The notes beneath the pieces were generated by a model. The model had not been told where the DNA came from, searched no databases, and saw only the letters and a program-made list of their open reading frames with translations. A DNA stretch of 40,979 bases from an uncultured Azospirillum sp. (lineage in GTDB: Bacteria; Pseudomonadota; Alphaproteobacteria; Azospirillales; Azospirillaceae). Numbering within the stretch: position 1 is the stretch's first letter; each line of letters starts with the position of its first letter. The stretch spans positions 1 through 40,979 of the forward strand of contig NZ_CAMLJP010000049.1 of assembly GCF_946480385.1 (NCBI RefSeq), given 5' to 3'. Positions 30,752 to 39,583 of this stretch are shown piece by piece. Made by a program: the position numbers and the translations under genes.

Positions 30752-31809
30752 ACATCCTCATCGTCGACGACGACCGCACCAACCTGTTCATCATGGCCGC
30801 CATCGTCCGCCGGCTGGACAACGCCGAACCGGTCACGATGGAAAGCCCGCTCGACGCCGTCGAGTGGCTGCGCGGGAACGAGCCCGACCTGATCCTTCTG
30901 GACCAGATGATGCCGGACATGGACGGCATGGAACTCCTGCGCCACATCCGCGACGATGGGCGGCTGGACAATGTCCCGGTGGTGATGGTCACCGCCAACA
31001 CGGCCGTCGAGATCCGCGTGCGGGCGCTGGACGAGGGCTGCAACGATTTCCTGACCAAGCCGGTCGTCGTTCCGGAGGTGCAGGCCCGGCTGCGCAACCT
31101 GCTGGCCCTGCGCCAGAGCCGCGCCCTGCTGCGCGACCGCGCCGCCCTGCTGGCCACCGAGGTGGAGCGGGTGACCGCCGCCCTCCAGCGCCAGGGGGAG
31201 GAGCTGGTCAACCGCCTGTCGCGCGCCTCCGAATACCGCGATCCCGAAACCGGCGCCCATATCGAGCGGATGGCGCTCTATTCGCGGCTGATCGCCGAAG
31301 CGGCCGGCTGCGGCGCCGCCTATGCGCAGGAGCTGATGAAGGCGGCGCCGATGCACGACATCGGCAAGATCGGCATCCCCGACATGATCCTGCTGAAGCC
31401 GGGGCGCCTGACGCCGGAAGAGATGACGGTGATGCGCCAGCATGCCGCCATGGGTCACCGCATCCTGGCGAACAGCGACATCCCGCTTCTGCGGCTGGCG
31501 GCGGAAATCGCGCTCAGCCATCACGAGAAGTTCGACGGCAGCGGCTATCCCAACGGCGCGGCCGGGGCCGGGATCCCGCTGTCCGGCCGCATCGTCGCCA
31601 TCGCCGACGTGTTCGACGCCCTGACCTCCACCCGACCCTATAAGCGATCATGGACTCTGGAGGAGGCGCGCGCCTACATGGTCCAGAACCGCGGCCTGCA
31701 TTTCGACCCGCCCCTGCTCGACGCCTTCCTGTCGCGCTGGGACGAGGTCTGCAGAATCCACCACGAGAACGCCGACGAACTGCCGCATCCGGTCCCGCTC
31801 GACGTCTGA
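30748..31809 (+). CDS. HD-GYP response regulator (cyclic-di-GMP phosphodiesterase, RpfG-like)
   Basis: The 353-residue protein begins with GTG. A receiver (1-120) has D7-D8-D9, phosphoacceptor D52 (LILLDQMMPDMDG) and K104. After a coiled linker (about 125-155) comes an HD-GYP domain with HIERM (171-175), HDIGKIGIPD (203-212; catalytic H203-D204), HHEKFDGSGYP (258-268) and IVAIADVFDALTS. All metal-binding residues seem intact, so phosphorylation-controlled hydrolysis of cyclic-di-GMP to GMP is expected, as in RpfG. It is translationally coupled to the stand-alone receiver before it. The nearby PilZ chemoreceptor offers a cyclic-di-GMP-sensitive output in the same region. Confidence 0.94.
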   Translation: MNILIVDDDRTNLFIMAAIVRRLDNAEPVTMESPLDAVEWLRGNEPDLILLDQMMPDMDGMELLRHIRDDGRLDNVPVVMVTANTAVEIRVRALDEGCNDFLTKPVVVPEVQARLRNLLALRQSRALLRDRAALLATEVERVTAALQRQGEELVNRLSRASEYRDPETGAHIERMALYSRLIAEAAGCGAAYAQELMKAAPMHDIGKIGIPDMILLKPGRLTPEEMTVMRQHAAMGHRILANSDIPLLRLAAEIALSHHEKFDGSGYPNGAAGAGIPLSGRIVAIADVFDALTSTRPYKRSWTLEEARAYMVQNRGLHFDPPLLDAFLSRWDEVCRIHHENADELPHPVPLDV

Positions 31810-31822
31810 GCGAGGGTGGCCT

Positions 31823-32248
31823 TCAATTGACGATGCGCCAGGTCCCGTCGGGCTGCAGGCAGGCGGTGCCGTAGACCGGCTGCGACCGGCCGCCGACCAT
31901 GGCGCGGCTCTGGTATTCGCGGCATTGCTGGCCGCTGCGCGAATAATAGATCGGGCCCGCCGGATCGACACCAACCGCGGCCGGCGGCGGCGTATAATAT
32001 TGGACCACCGGCGGCGGGGGCGCATAGACGACCGGGGGCGGCGCGTAATACTGCACCACCGGCGGCGGCGGGGCATAGTAATGGTAGGGGCGGTAATAGC
32101 CGTAGCCGGGGAAAACCGGCCCGATGCCGATGCCGACCGACACCGACGTGCGCGCCTGCGCCGTTCCCGGAACCGACACCACCGCGGCGGCGGCCACGGC
32201 CGCCAGCATCACAGCACCCAGGGCGACCGCCCTCCGCACCGTCTTCAT
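31823..32248 (-). CDS. Secreted Pro/Tyr-rich surface protein, RT0821/Lpp0805-like C terminus
   Basis: The 141-residue protein has a Sec signal peptide (MKTVRRAVALGAVMLAAV to AQA, residue 33). A low-complexity middle is built of PPPPVVQYYAPPP, PPVVYAPPPP and VVQYYTPPP. The C terminus, CREYQSRAMVGGRSQPVYGTACLQPDGTWRIV, closely resembles the end of RT0821/Lpp0805-family surface proteins and carries two cysteines that could pair. It is probably periplasmic or on the cell surface; function unknown. ATG codons at 32251 and 32248 are both possible; the second has GGGAG at the better distance. It converges on the HD-GYP gene with 13 bp between. Confidence 0.8.
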   Translation of the reverse strand: MKTVRRAVALGAVMLAAVAAAAVVSVPGTAQARTSVSVGIGIGPVFPGYGYYRPYHYYAPPPPVVQYYAPPPVVYAPPPPVVQYYTPPPAAVGVDPAGPIYYSRSGQQCREYQSRAMVGGRSQPVYGTACLQPDGTWRIVN

Positions 32249-32381
32249 CATCTGTCTCCCGCCACGACGCGAGGCCGCGGTCCCGCCAATCGCATGGCTC
32301 CGGCAGGCATCATACACCTGTCCCGCGGCGCATCACAGGGGCTGCGCATGCGGGGCCCGTCGAGGGCGGTATGCCGGACGA

Positions 32382-32777
32382 TCAGATATCGAGCGGCAGG
32401 TTGTCGGGGTCAAAGCCCAGCTGCTCCACGATGGCGCGGGCGAGCGGGATGCTGGTCTCGAACCGCCATTCGGCCATGCCGGGGCGGTATTCCGACACGT
32501 TGGGCCGGCCATTGGCAAAACGGCGCGGGTGCAGCTCGTACCAATAGATGTCGCTCAGCGACACGCCCTGTTCCTGCGCATAGGCTTCGGCGATGCCGGG
32601 CCAGTCATTCACGGCCGGCTGGGGCGACCCGGCCGCTTTGGCGATGTCGGTCTGTTCCAGGAAAGCGACGATGCGCTTCCCTTCGCGCTCGAAATCGGCG
32701 ACCCGGATGGTGACGGGCTGCTTTCCTTCACGCTGATAGGTCCAATCGCGGTTCTTTTCGACCAAGGCCTTGTCCAC
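32382..32777 (-). CDS. Small protein of unknown function
   Basis: The 131-residue protein starts with GTG, with GGAG about 9 bases upstream. It is soluble, mixed in charge and Trp/Tyr-containing (DWTYQREGKQP near 11-21, DIYWYELHPRRFANGRP near 76-92). No signal peptide, membrane helix or known motif is visible. The balanced composition and good ribosome binding site argue for a real gene. It stands alone between the surface-protein gene and ggt, on the same strand as both, 134 bp upstream of the former. Confidence 0.65.
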   Translation of the reverse strand: MDKALVEKNRDWTYQREGKQPVTIRVADFEREGKRIVAFLEQTDIAKAAGSPQPAVNDWPGIAEAYAQEQGVSLSDIYWYELHPRRFANGRPNVSEYRPGMAEWRFETSIPLARAIVEQLGFDPDNLPLDI

Positions 32778-33012
32778 GGCAAATGCTCCGGTTCACTCCT
32801 GCAAAGGCTAACCGACCGGCCCGCCTCAAGCCAACTGTTCCGTTGCCTTTCCCGGACCGGCGCAAGCCGTCGCGACCCCGCGCCATCCGGCACGGCGGAT
32901 CAATGGTTACCAAAGCACGCCGCTTTTTCTTTGTACACGGGAATGTGACGCCCGGCCTGCGCCGGGCGCCTCGTCGCTCCTCTCCCTCAGTAGCCGCCGT
33001 CAGTATCCGCCA
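32778..33012. other. Intergenic region between ggt and the small protein gene
   Basis: An 8-bp perfect hairpin (CGCCCGGC 32949-32956 with GCCGGGCG 32961-32968, CTGC loop) lies 45 bp past the ggt stop codon and may serve as a weak terminator, without a T-run. The remainder should hold the promoter of the small protein gene; nothing else is seen. Confidence 0.4.
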
Positions 33013-34794
33013 TCAATATCCGAGAGTCATGCCGTCGGGGTTGCGCGGGTCGGAATAGCCGTACAGCCCATCTTTGCGCAGCTGGATGGTCTGGGTCCGG
33101 CCCATCGTCGGCTTCACCACCACCTTGTGGCCCATCTGCTCCAGCAGGCGGACGGTGTCGGGGCTGAGGCCCTTCTCCACCCGCAGCTCGTCGGGGGTCC
33201 ACTGGTGATGGACGCGCGGCAGGGCGGCGGCCTCGGCCGGGTTCATGTTGAAGTCGATGTGGTCGATCACCGTTTCCATGGTGGTGGTGATGATGCGGCT
33301 GCCGCCGGGGCTGCCGGTGACCAGCCAGGGCTTGCCGTCCTTCAGCACGATGGTCGGCGACATGGAGCTGAGCGGCCGCTTGTAGGCCTGGATGGCGTTG
33401 GCGTCGCCACCGACCAGGCCGAAGGCGTTGGGCACGCCCGGCTTGGCCGAGAAATCGTCCATCTCGTTGTTCAGCAGGATGCCGGTGCCCTCGGCGACGA
33501 TGCCGCTGCCGAAATTGAGGTTCAGCGTATAGGTGGTGCTGACGACGTTGCCCTGGCTGTCCGCCACCGAGAAATGGGTGGTCTGGTCGCTCTCGTAGGG
33601 CGCCGGCTTGCCGGGCTTGATGCTGCTGGCCGGGGTCGCCTTCTCCGGATCGATCTTCGCCGCCAGCTCGTCGGCGTATTTGCGCGAGGTCAGCCCCTTC
33701 ACCGGCACCTTGGTGAAGTCGGGATCGCCCAGATACTCGGAGCGGTCGGCATAGGCGAGCTTCATCGCCTCCGCCATCAGGTGGATCGCCTTGGCGCTGT
33801 CGGGACCGTAGTCCTTCAGCGGCCAGCGCTCCAGGATGTTCAGCATCTGGATGATGTGCGTCCCGCCGGAGCTGGGCGGCGGCATCGACTTGACGGTGTA
33901 GCCGCGGTAAGTGCCGCTGACCGGCTCGCGCTCCACCACCTTGTAGGCCTTCAGGTCCTCCTTGGTGATGTAGCCGCCGTGCTTTGCCATCTCCGCCGCG
34001 ATCTTCTCGGCGATGGCGCCTTCATAGAAGGCCTTCGGCCCCTGCTGGGCGATCATCTCCAGCGAGTTGGCCAAGTCGGGGTTGGCCAGCGTCTCACCGG
34101 CGGTCAGCGGCCGGCCGTCCTTGAAGAAGATGGACTTCGTGGCGTCCCACGCCGCCAGATGGTCGCGCTCGACCTCCAGCAGGCCGGCCAGCTGCGGCGT
34201 GACGGTGTAACCGTCCCGCGCCAGCTTGATCGCCGGGGCCATCACGTCGGCCAGCTTCATCGTGCCGTATTTTTCCAGCGCATGGGCCAGCCCGGCGACG
34301 GTGCCGGGGATGCCGACCGCCAGATGGGTGTAGAGCGAGCGGTCCGGGACCACCTTGCCCTGCTGGTCGAGATACATGTCGCGGAAGGCCTTGGCCGGGG
34401 CCATCTCGCGGAAGTCGATGGCGACGTCCTTGCCGCTCTTGGCGTCATGGACAACCATGAAGCCGCCGCCGCCGACATTGCCGGCGTTCGGCAGCACCAC
34501 CGCCAGGGCGAAGCCGACGGCCACCGCCGCATCGACCGCATTGCCGCCGCGCTTGAGGATGTCGACGCCGATCTCGGTCGCCAGCCGGTGTTCGGAGGCG
34601 ACCATCCCGTTCTCGCCGCGGACGGGATAGAAGATGTCGTAGCCGATGTCATAGCGGACCGAGGCCGGTGCGGAGGTGGCCTTCTGGGCGAGTGCCGGCA
34701 CCGGCAGCACGAAGGCCGAACCGAGGGCCGAGCCGACGCAGAGCGCCGCCAGCGCCGCAACGGGCAAACGGGATCGGAAAGCGGGGAACCACAT
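33013..34794 (-). CDS. ggt: Gamma-glutamyltransferase
   Basis: The 593-residue precursor has a Sec signal peptide ending ALAQ near residue 37. The autocleavage and nucleophile site is T405 in ESDQTTHFSVAD, matching T391 of E. coli (TTH). R129 in DFREMAP binds the gamma-glutamyl carboxylate, and GSPGGSRI (494-501) forms the oxyanion region. Self-cleavage before T405 would give a large subunit of about 40 kDa and a small one of about 20 kDa. In the periplasm it transfers or hydrolyses the gamma-glutamyl group of glutathione and similar peptides. AGGAGA lies about 8 bases before the ATG. No neighbouring gene is obviously part of glutathione metabolism. Confidence 0.95.
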   Translation of the reverse strand: MWFPAFRSRLPVAALAALCVGSALGSAFVLPVPALAQKATSAPASVRYDIGYDIFYPVRGENGMVASEHRLATEIGVDILKRGGNAVDAAVAVGFALAVVLPNAGNVGGGGFMVVHDAKSGKDVAIDFREMAPAKAFRDMYLDQQGKVVPDRSLYTHLAVGIPGTVAGLAHALEKYGTMKLADVMAPAIKLARDGYTVTPQLAGLLEVERDHLAAWDATKSIFFKDGRPLTAGETLANPDLANSLEMIAQQGPKAFYEGAIAEKIAAEMAKHGGYITKEDLKAYKVVEREPVSGTYRGYTVKSMPPPSSGGTHIIQMLNILERWPLKDYGPDSAKAIHLMAEAMKLAYADRSEYLGDPDFTKVPVKGLTSRKYADELAAKIDPEKATPASSIKPGKPAPYESDQTTHFSVADSQGNVVSTTYTLNLNFGSGIVAEGTGILLNNEMDDFSAKPGVPNAFGLVGGDANAIQAYKRPLSSMSPTIVLKDGKPWLVTGSPGGSRIITTTMETVIDHIDFNMNPAEAAALPRVHHQWTPDELRVEKGLSPDTVRLLEQMGHKVVVKPTMGRTQTIQLRKDGLYGYSDPRNPDGMTLGY

Positions 34795-34929
34795 GCGGTG
34801 AATCTCCTGAGCGGGACGTCAGGTCGGGGGCCGCAGCCCGGATCAAGGCAGGATGTCACACCCGCCTTCCCCGGTCTTCACCCCGTCGCTGGTCTGCCCA
34901 ACAATTCACCATCAGGGTTAATGGCGTCA

Positions 34930-34952
34930 CGCATTCCCGTGAATGGAATGCG
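34930..34952 (-). terminator. Possible terminator hairpin after the DUF2892 gene
   Basis: An 8-bp perfect stem (CGCATTCC 34930-34937 with GGAATGCG 34945-34952, 7-base loop) lies 38 bp past the stop codon of the DUF2892 gene. No T-run follows on the minus strand. Confidence 0.35.
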
Positions 34953-34989
34953 ACAGACGGTGAACGGATCCGATCCGATGCACCGCCGG

Positions 34990-35313
34990 TCAGTAGGTCT
35001 CCGCCATGCGCGAATGATTGACGCCGCGCGACTCGCCATAGGAGCCCCCCTGGGAGCCGCTATGGCCCAACTGGTCATGCTGGTGGCCGGACAGGCGTTC
35101 CTTGACCGGGCAATGGCCGCTCATGCCGCGGGCGACCAGGGCGGCGCCGACCAGCCCCATGATGGCGCCGGGGATGCTGGCGCCCTTGCGCAGGCCGCCC
35201 GCCGCGACGGCGAGGCCGAGGCCGGTCGAGACGATGCGCTCGCCCATGCCCATGTTGGTGTGGCCTTCGAACACGCTGTCGTAAGCGTCGCGGATCGTGG
35301 ATTGGGCGTTCAT
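34990..35313 (-). CDS. DUF2892 (YgaP-like) membrane protein with Gly/His-rich tail
   Basis: The 107-residue protein has a DUF2892-like core of two short hydrophobic helices (about residues 28-43 and 48-64: GERIVSTGLGLAVAAGGLRKG, then IPGAIMGLVGAALVARGMSGHCPV). That pattern, ending in GxCP, is typical of the YgaP transmembrane segment, but the rhodanese domain of YgaP is absent. The tail (70-107) is rich in His, Gly, Ser and Gln (GHQHDQLGHSGSQGGSYGES) and could bind metal. GGAG stands 6 bases before the ATG. Function is not known; proteins of this kind often appear in stress-related genes. Confidence 0.78.
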   Translation of the reverse strand: MNAQSTIRDAYDSVFEGHTNMGMGERIVSTGLGLAVAAGGLRKGASIPGAIMGLVGAALVARGMSGHCPVKERLSGHQHDQLGHSGSQGGSYGESRGVNHSRMAETY

Positions 35314-35396
35314 GGCTGCTCCGGGGCTGGAATGGACTGAAACCGCCCTTTCCAACGCCGCAGCGCCCCTTCCTGTTCCCTTGGGTCCTGTTCCCT

Positions 35397-37730
35397 TCAG
35401 CCTTCCACCGCCGCCATGTCGCGGATGGAGCGGACCAGCCGGGACGGCTCGATCGGCTTGGACAGCACGGTCAGTTCCACCTCCTGCGCTGCGGCGGTGG
35501 AGGTCAGATCCTCGGCATAGCCAGTGACCATCAGGATCGGCGTCGCATCGCGACGGGCGCGCAGGGTGCGGGCCATCTCCAGCCCTGTCATCCCCGGCAT
35601 CATGTGGTCGGTGACGATCACGTCCGGCCGGAAGCCGTGGTCGAGCAGCGAGAGGGCCGCCGCCGCGTCGGCCGCCTCGCGCACCGCGAAGCCCGCCTGT
35701 TCCAGATAGCCGGCGGTGGCGCTCCGCACCAGCTCCTCGTCATCCACCAGCAGAACGGCGCAGCCCTCGCCGATGCCGGCCGCGTCCGCCTTCTCCGTTT
35801 CCGGCGCCGGGGTGGCGGCGATTCCGGTGAAAGCTGTTCCGGCGGAAGGCGCATCCGCCTCCTGACGGGCGCGCGGCAGATAGAGCGTCACCGTGGTGCC
35901 CAGCCCCTGCCGGCTGTCCAGCTCCACCCCGCCGCCTGACTGGGTCGCCAGCCCGTGCACCATGCTGAGGCCCAGCCCGGTGCCGCGCCCGACCTCCTTG
36001 GTGGTGAAGAAGGGTTCGAAGGCGCGCGCCTGCACCTCGGCCGGCATGCCGGTGCCGGTGTCGCGCACCCGCAGCACGACATAGTCGCCGGCCGCCATCC
36101 CAAGCACGGGCCCGGCGCCGACCGACCGGTTGCCGGCCAGGATCCACAGCGTGCCGCCGCCGGGCATGGCGTCGCGGGCGTTCAGCGCCAGGTTCAGCAC
36201 CGCCATTTCCAGCTGGGTCGGGTCGATCATCGCCGGCCACAGGTCGGGGGCGACCTCCGTTTCGATCCGCACCGACTGGCCCAGCGTGCGGGCGAGCAGG
36301 CGGCTGACCCGCTCCACCAGCGCCGCGACGTCGACCGGGACCGGGCGAAGCTGCTGCCGGCGCGAGAAGGCCAGCAGATGCTGGGTCAGGGTCGCCCCCC
36401 GCTCCACCGCCTGCAGGGCCAGCCGCGCCGGGCCGGCGATGCGCTCGTCGTCCGTGCGGCTGCCGATGACATGCAGGTTGATGCCGATGGCCTGCAGCAG
36501 GTTGTTGAAATCATGGGCGACACCGCCGGTCAGCTGGCCGATCGCCTCCATCTTCTGGCTCTGGCGCAAGGCATGTTCGGCCTGCTCCCGCCCCTCCACC
36601 GCGCGGCGGGCGGCGTCGATCGCCCAGGTCGCCGCCTCGTACGCGCTGAACTGGCGGGCCAGCGCCCACAGCGACAGCAGCAGCGCGGCGATGCCGACGG
36701 CTCCGGCGGCGCCGATGGTCCAGGCCTGGATGCGCCACTCGTTCAGCACCGCGTCCATCCTGCGGGTGACGTTGACGACCAGCGGGTAGTCGGCCAGCGC
36801 CCGCGTCGCCACCAGACGGGCGCCGTCGTTCAGCCCCTTGGCGGACAGGAAGACGCCCGACTTCGCGCGTTCCAGCACCTCCAGGAACTGGCGCTGGCCC
36901 ACCGCCCGGCCGATATCCGGCAACCTCGGATGGCGGGCCAGCAGGAGGCCGTCGCGCCGCCACAGGCTGATGCTGCCGTCGGCATCCGGCTGCAGCGCCT
37001 TGTAAAGCCTCTCGAAATAGCTCAGTTCGATGGCACCCAGCACCAGCCCGACGAAACCGCCGTCCGGGCCGCTGATCCGGCGTGCCAGATAGATGGTCCA
37101 GCTGCCGTTGCCGCGGTTGCGCACCGGTTCGCTGATGAAGGGGTCCGTGGTGTCGTGGTCGCGCAGATAGGCGAAATAATCCCGATCGGACACGTTGACC
37201 GGCGGAATCGGGTAATAGCGCGAGAAGTTGATCAGGTGACCGTCGGCGGCGATCATCGTCACCGCGTCCAGCTGCGGCAGTCCGGAGATCCGCGCCCGCA
37301 GCATCTGGTAGGTGTCGCGCCCGCCCATCCGGCGGACATAGTCTTCGGGCGTGGCGATGCCGTCCGCCTTCAGCTGCTCGATGATCGTGGTCAGGACCAG
37401 ATCGACGCTCTGCGTCGCGCTGGCCGTCTGTTCGGCCAGCGACAGGTTCAGGGTGGACAGCTCGCGCTCCGCCCCCGCCAGTTCGCGCTCGCGCATGCTG
37501 ACGATGTAGTGGATCGTCGCCGTCAGCAGCACGGCAACCGACAGCCCGCCGATCAGCAGCAGGATGCGCAACGGCCGGCTGGCGCGCAGATGGGCCAACC
37601 AATGATAGGCCGGCGGAACCGGTGTGCCGCCTGGTGTGCCACCGTCCGGCTGCGCGGTCCTTTCGGGAGAGATCAAAGCTTGCCTATGGTTTAGTGACGC
37701 ACTGATCGACCGGAATGATCCAAAGGCCAT
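35397..37730 (-). CDS. Membrane-bound hybrid histidine kinase: dCache-like sensor, HisKA-HATPase, REC
   Basis: The protein has 777 residues. Membrane helices at about 55-73 and 336-356 enclose a dCache-like periplasmic sensor (SDRDYFAYLRDHDTTDPFISEP at 181-202 is typical). HisKA shows GQLTGGVAHDFNNLLQAIG with H406; the ATPase has NLALNARDAMPGGG, DTGTGMP and GRGTGLGLSMVHG. A C-terminal receiver carries D708 (VIVTDHMMPGM) and K758. Kinases of this HDFNNLL type with a C-terminal receiver are common in Azospirillum and relatives. The ligand is unknown. The first 50 residues look poorly conserved and the ATG at 37730 lacks a good ribosome binding site, so a downstream start is possible. No partner regulator gene adjoins it. 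Confidence 0.92.
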   Translation of the reverse strand: MAFGSFRSISASLNHRQALISPERTAQPDGGTPGGTPVPPAYHWLAHLRASRPLRILLLIGGLSVAVLLTATIHYIVSMRERELAGAERELSTLNLSLAEQTASATQSVDLVLTTIIEQLKADGIATPEDYVRRMGGRDTYQMLRARISGLPQLDAVTMIAADGHLINFSRYYPIPPVNVSDRDYFAYLRDHDTTDPFISEPVRNRGNGSWTIYLARRISGPDGGFVGLVLGAIELSYFERLYKALQPDADGSISLWRRDGLLLARHPRLPDIGRAVGQRQFLEVLERAKSGVFLSAKGLNDGARLVATRALADYPLVVNVTRRMDAVLNEWRIQAWTIGAAGAVGIAALLLSLWALARQFSAYEAATWAIDAARRAVEGREQAEHALRQSQKMEAIGQLTGGVAHDFNNLLQAIGINLHVIGSRTDDERIAGPARLALQAVERGATLTQHLLAFSRRQQLRPVPVDVAALVERVSRLLARTLGQSVRIETEVAPDLWPAMIDPTQLEMAVLNLALNARDAMPGGGTLWILAGNRSVGAGPVLGMAAGDYVVLRVRDTGTGMPAEVQARAFEPFFTTKEVGRGTGLGLSMVHGLATQSGGGVELDSRQGLGTTVTLYLPRARQEADAPSAGTAFTGIAATPAPETEKADAAGIGEGCAVLLVDDEELVRSATAGYLEQAGFAVREAADAAAALSLLDHGFRPDVIVTDHMMPGMTGLEMARTLRARRDATPILMVTGYAEDLTSTAAAQEVELTVLSKPIEPSRLVRSIRDMAAVEG

Positions 37731-37812
37731 AGCGCTGCGTCAAGCTTGTCAAGGTTAATGGGACCTTGACGATTTCAGAGTCCAGACCGCCGTTTCGCGG
37801 CGGAACGGGCGC

Positions 37813-38694
37813 TCAGGCCCGCACCCGCACCGTGGACGGCAGCTTCAGCACCGACAGTGCCAGCCCGGCGAAGACCAGCAGCCCGCCGCCCAGCTTCGCC
37901 GCGGTGAAGGTCTCGCCGAGCAGCAGCGCGCTGGAACTCATGCCGAAGATCGGCACCAGCAGCGAGAAGGGGGCGACCAGGCTGGCCGGGTAATGCCGCA
38001 TCAGGAAGCCCCAGGCGGCGAAACCGAACAGCGTCGCCGCCGCCGCGATGTAGACCAGCGATCCGACCCCGACCAGAGTCAGCGTGGTGAAGGCATGAAG
38101 AATGCGATCCGGCCCCTCCAGCGCCAGCGACATCGCCAGCAGCGGCAGCGGCGGGATCAGGCTGACCCAGACCATCAGGCTGAACAGGTCGGGCGCCTTG
38201 GCGTGCTTCATCACGATGTTCGACACGCCCCAGGCCGCTGCCGCCGCCAGCGTCAGCCCAAGGCCGAGCAGCGAGTCGCCCGCCGGCATCTCCAGCGCGA
38301 TCAGCCCGACGCCGGCGAAGGCGACGACCATGCCGCCGATCTGCCGCGGCCCCGGCCGGTCGCCCAGCGCGAAGGCGGCGAAGATGGCGGTGAAGAAGGC
38401 CTGCGCCTGCAGCACCAGCGAGGCGAGCCCCGCCGGCATGCCGACATCGATGCCCAGGAACAGCAGCGGGAACTTCACCACGCCCAGCATCACGCCGATG
38501 CCGATCACGAAGCGCCAGGGCACCGGCGGCCCCTTGCCCCAGCCCAGCACCACCACCGGCAACGCCGCCAGCGCGAAGCGCAGGCAGGAGAAGAGCAGCG
38601 GCGGGAAATCGCGCAATCCGACCTTGATCGCGACGAAGTTGAAGCCCCAGACCGCGGCGACCGCCACGGCGAGCAGGATGTGGGAAGCACGCAT
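37813..38694 (-). CDS. EamA/DMT-family transporter
   Basis: The 293-residue protein has ten hydrophobic segments in two EamA repeats of five, beginning MRASHILLAVAVAAVWGFNFVAIKVGL, the classic first helix of the family (WGxNFVxIK). The second repeat begins GLGLTLAAAAAWGVSNIVMKHAK. Such drug/metabolite transporters export amino acids, nucleosides or other metabolites across the inner membrane; this group resembles YdcZ/RhaT-type and O-acetylserine exporters such as EamA. Substrate not determinable. The ATG at 38694 is preferred to a TTG nine codons upstream. It is 96 bp downstream of the lipoprotein gene on the same strand. Confidence 0.9.
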   Translation of the reverse strand: MRASHILLAVAVAAVWGFNFVAIKVGLRDFPPLLFSCLRFALAALPVVVLGWGKGPPVPWRFVIGIGVMLGVVKFPLLFLGIDVGMPAGLASLVLQAQAFFTAIFAAFALGDRPGPRQIGGMVVAFAGVGLIALEMPAGDSLLGLGLTLAAAAAWGVSNIVMKHAKAPDLFSLMVWVSLIPPLPLLAMSLALEGPDRILHAFTTLTLVGVGSLVYIAAAATLFGFAAWGFLMRHYPASLVAPFSLLVPIFGMSSSALLLGETFTAAKLGGGLLVFAGLALSVLKLPSTVRVRA

Positions 38695-38790
38695 GATCGG
38701 GAGGCTAAACGGGCGCCGCAAGGGCGGTCAATCGGCGACGGGGCGCGCCTGCCGCGTGGCTGACCTGCGCCCTGCCGCCACGATCAGGCT

Positions 38791-39447
38791 TCAGGGATCG
38801 GCGTGCATGATCCGGCATTCGTCCGACGCGTTGATCGCCCAGGACGATCCCGACAGCAGCATCGAACCGAGTTCCCCAAGGCCGCTGCTGCGGAAGCTGA
38901 CGCGGTGGGCGCGGGCCAGCGGCTCCATCTCCTCCAGATAGCCCTTGGTCGGCACGGCGACGTAGAGGCTGCCGTTCGGTAGGCCGCGGGCGCTCAGCGA
39001 CAGCCGCGTCCCCAGATCGGGGCTGACGGTCAGGTCGTAACGCTCGCCGGGCTTCACCACGGCCCCACTGTCCGACGGGGTGAAGCCCGACAGAATGAAG
39101 CCCGATTCGACCGAGGCGGTGCGGAAGGTCAGGCGCGGTGCGGCATTCTGCCCGACCGGGATCCCGCGCTCCGCGACGCAGAAGCGTTTGCCGCTCGGCG
39201 GTGTGTGGATGGTGACGGTCCAGCCCTTGCCGGAATTGAAGGGCTTGGCCGGCCCGTCCTCCAGCCCGGCGGCGGGCGGCGGCGAAGCCGGAGGAGGAGG
39301 CACGGTCTCGCAGGCGGAAAGCGCCAGCGCCAAGCCGGCCAGCAGGGCGCCGGCCAGCAGGGTCGAAGGCGTCGCCGCCCGGACGGCACGGCGGTCCCTG
39401 AAGGCCGGCCGCAGTCGGACGACGGGTGCAAGGTGCGGCCGATCCAT
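38791..39447 (-). CDS. Putative lipoprotein of unknown function
   Basis: The 218-residue protein has a lipobox LALALSAC (cysteine near residue 47), behind an unusually long, Arg-rich N-terminal part ([24 protein letters not shown]). The mature part starts with a Pro-rich tether ([12 protein letters not shown]), then a mixed beta-rich domain ([38 protein letters not shown]). Cysteines near 100 and 210 could form a disulfide in the periplasm. The ATG at 39447 is supported by GGGGAGG about 8 bases upstream. I do not recognise the family. It is divergent from dnaE across 136 bp. Confidence 0.75.
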   Translation of the reverse strand: MDRPHLAPVVRLRPAFRDRRAVRAATPSTLLAGALLAGLALALSACETVPPPPASPPPAAGLEDGPAKPFNSGKGWTVTIHTPPSGKRFCVAERGIPVGQNAAPRLTFRTASVESGFILSGFTPSDSGAVVKPGERYDLTVSPDLGTRLSLSARGLPNGSLYVAVPTKGYLEEMEPLARAHRVSFRSSGLGELGSMLLSGSSWAINASDECRIMHADP

Positions 39448-39583
39448 CGCGGCGTCCTCCCCATCCCTGGTCATGATGCGGCGACTTCCATACCACGTTT
39501 GCATACGTCCGCGCGACGGTCGCGGGAACCGTCCGGGCTGTGCTAGAACCGGGAGCCCATTTCGCAGCAAGCCCCCGGTTGCC

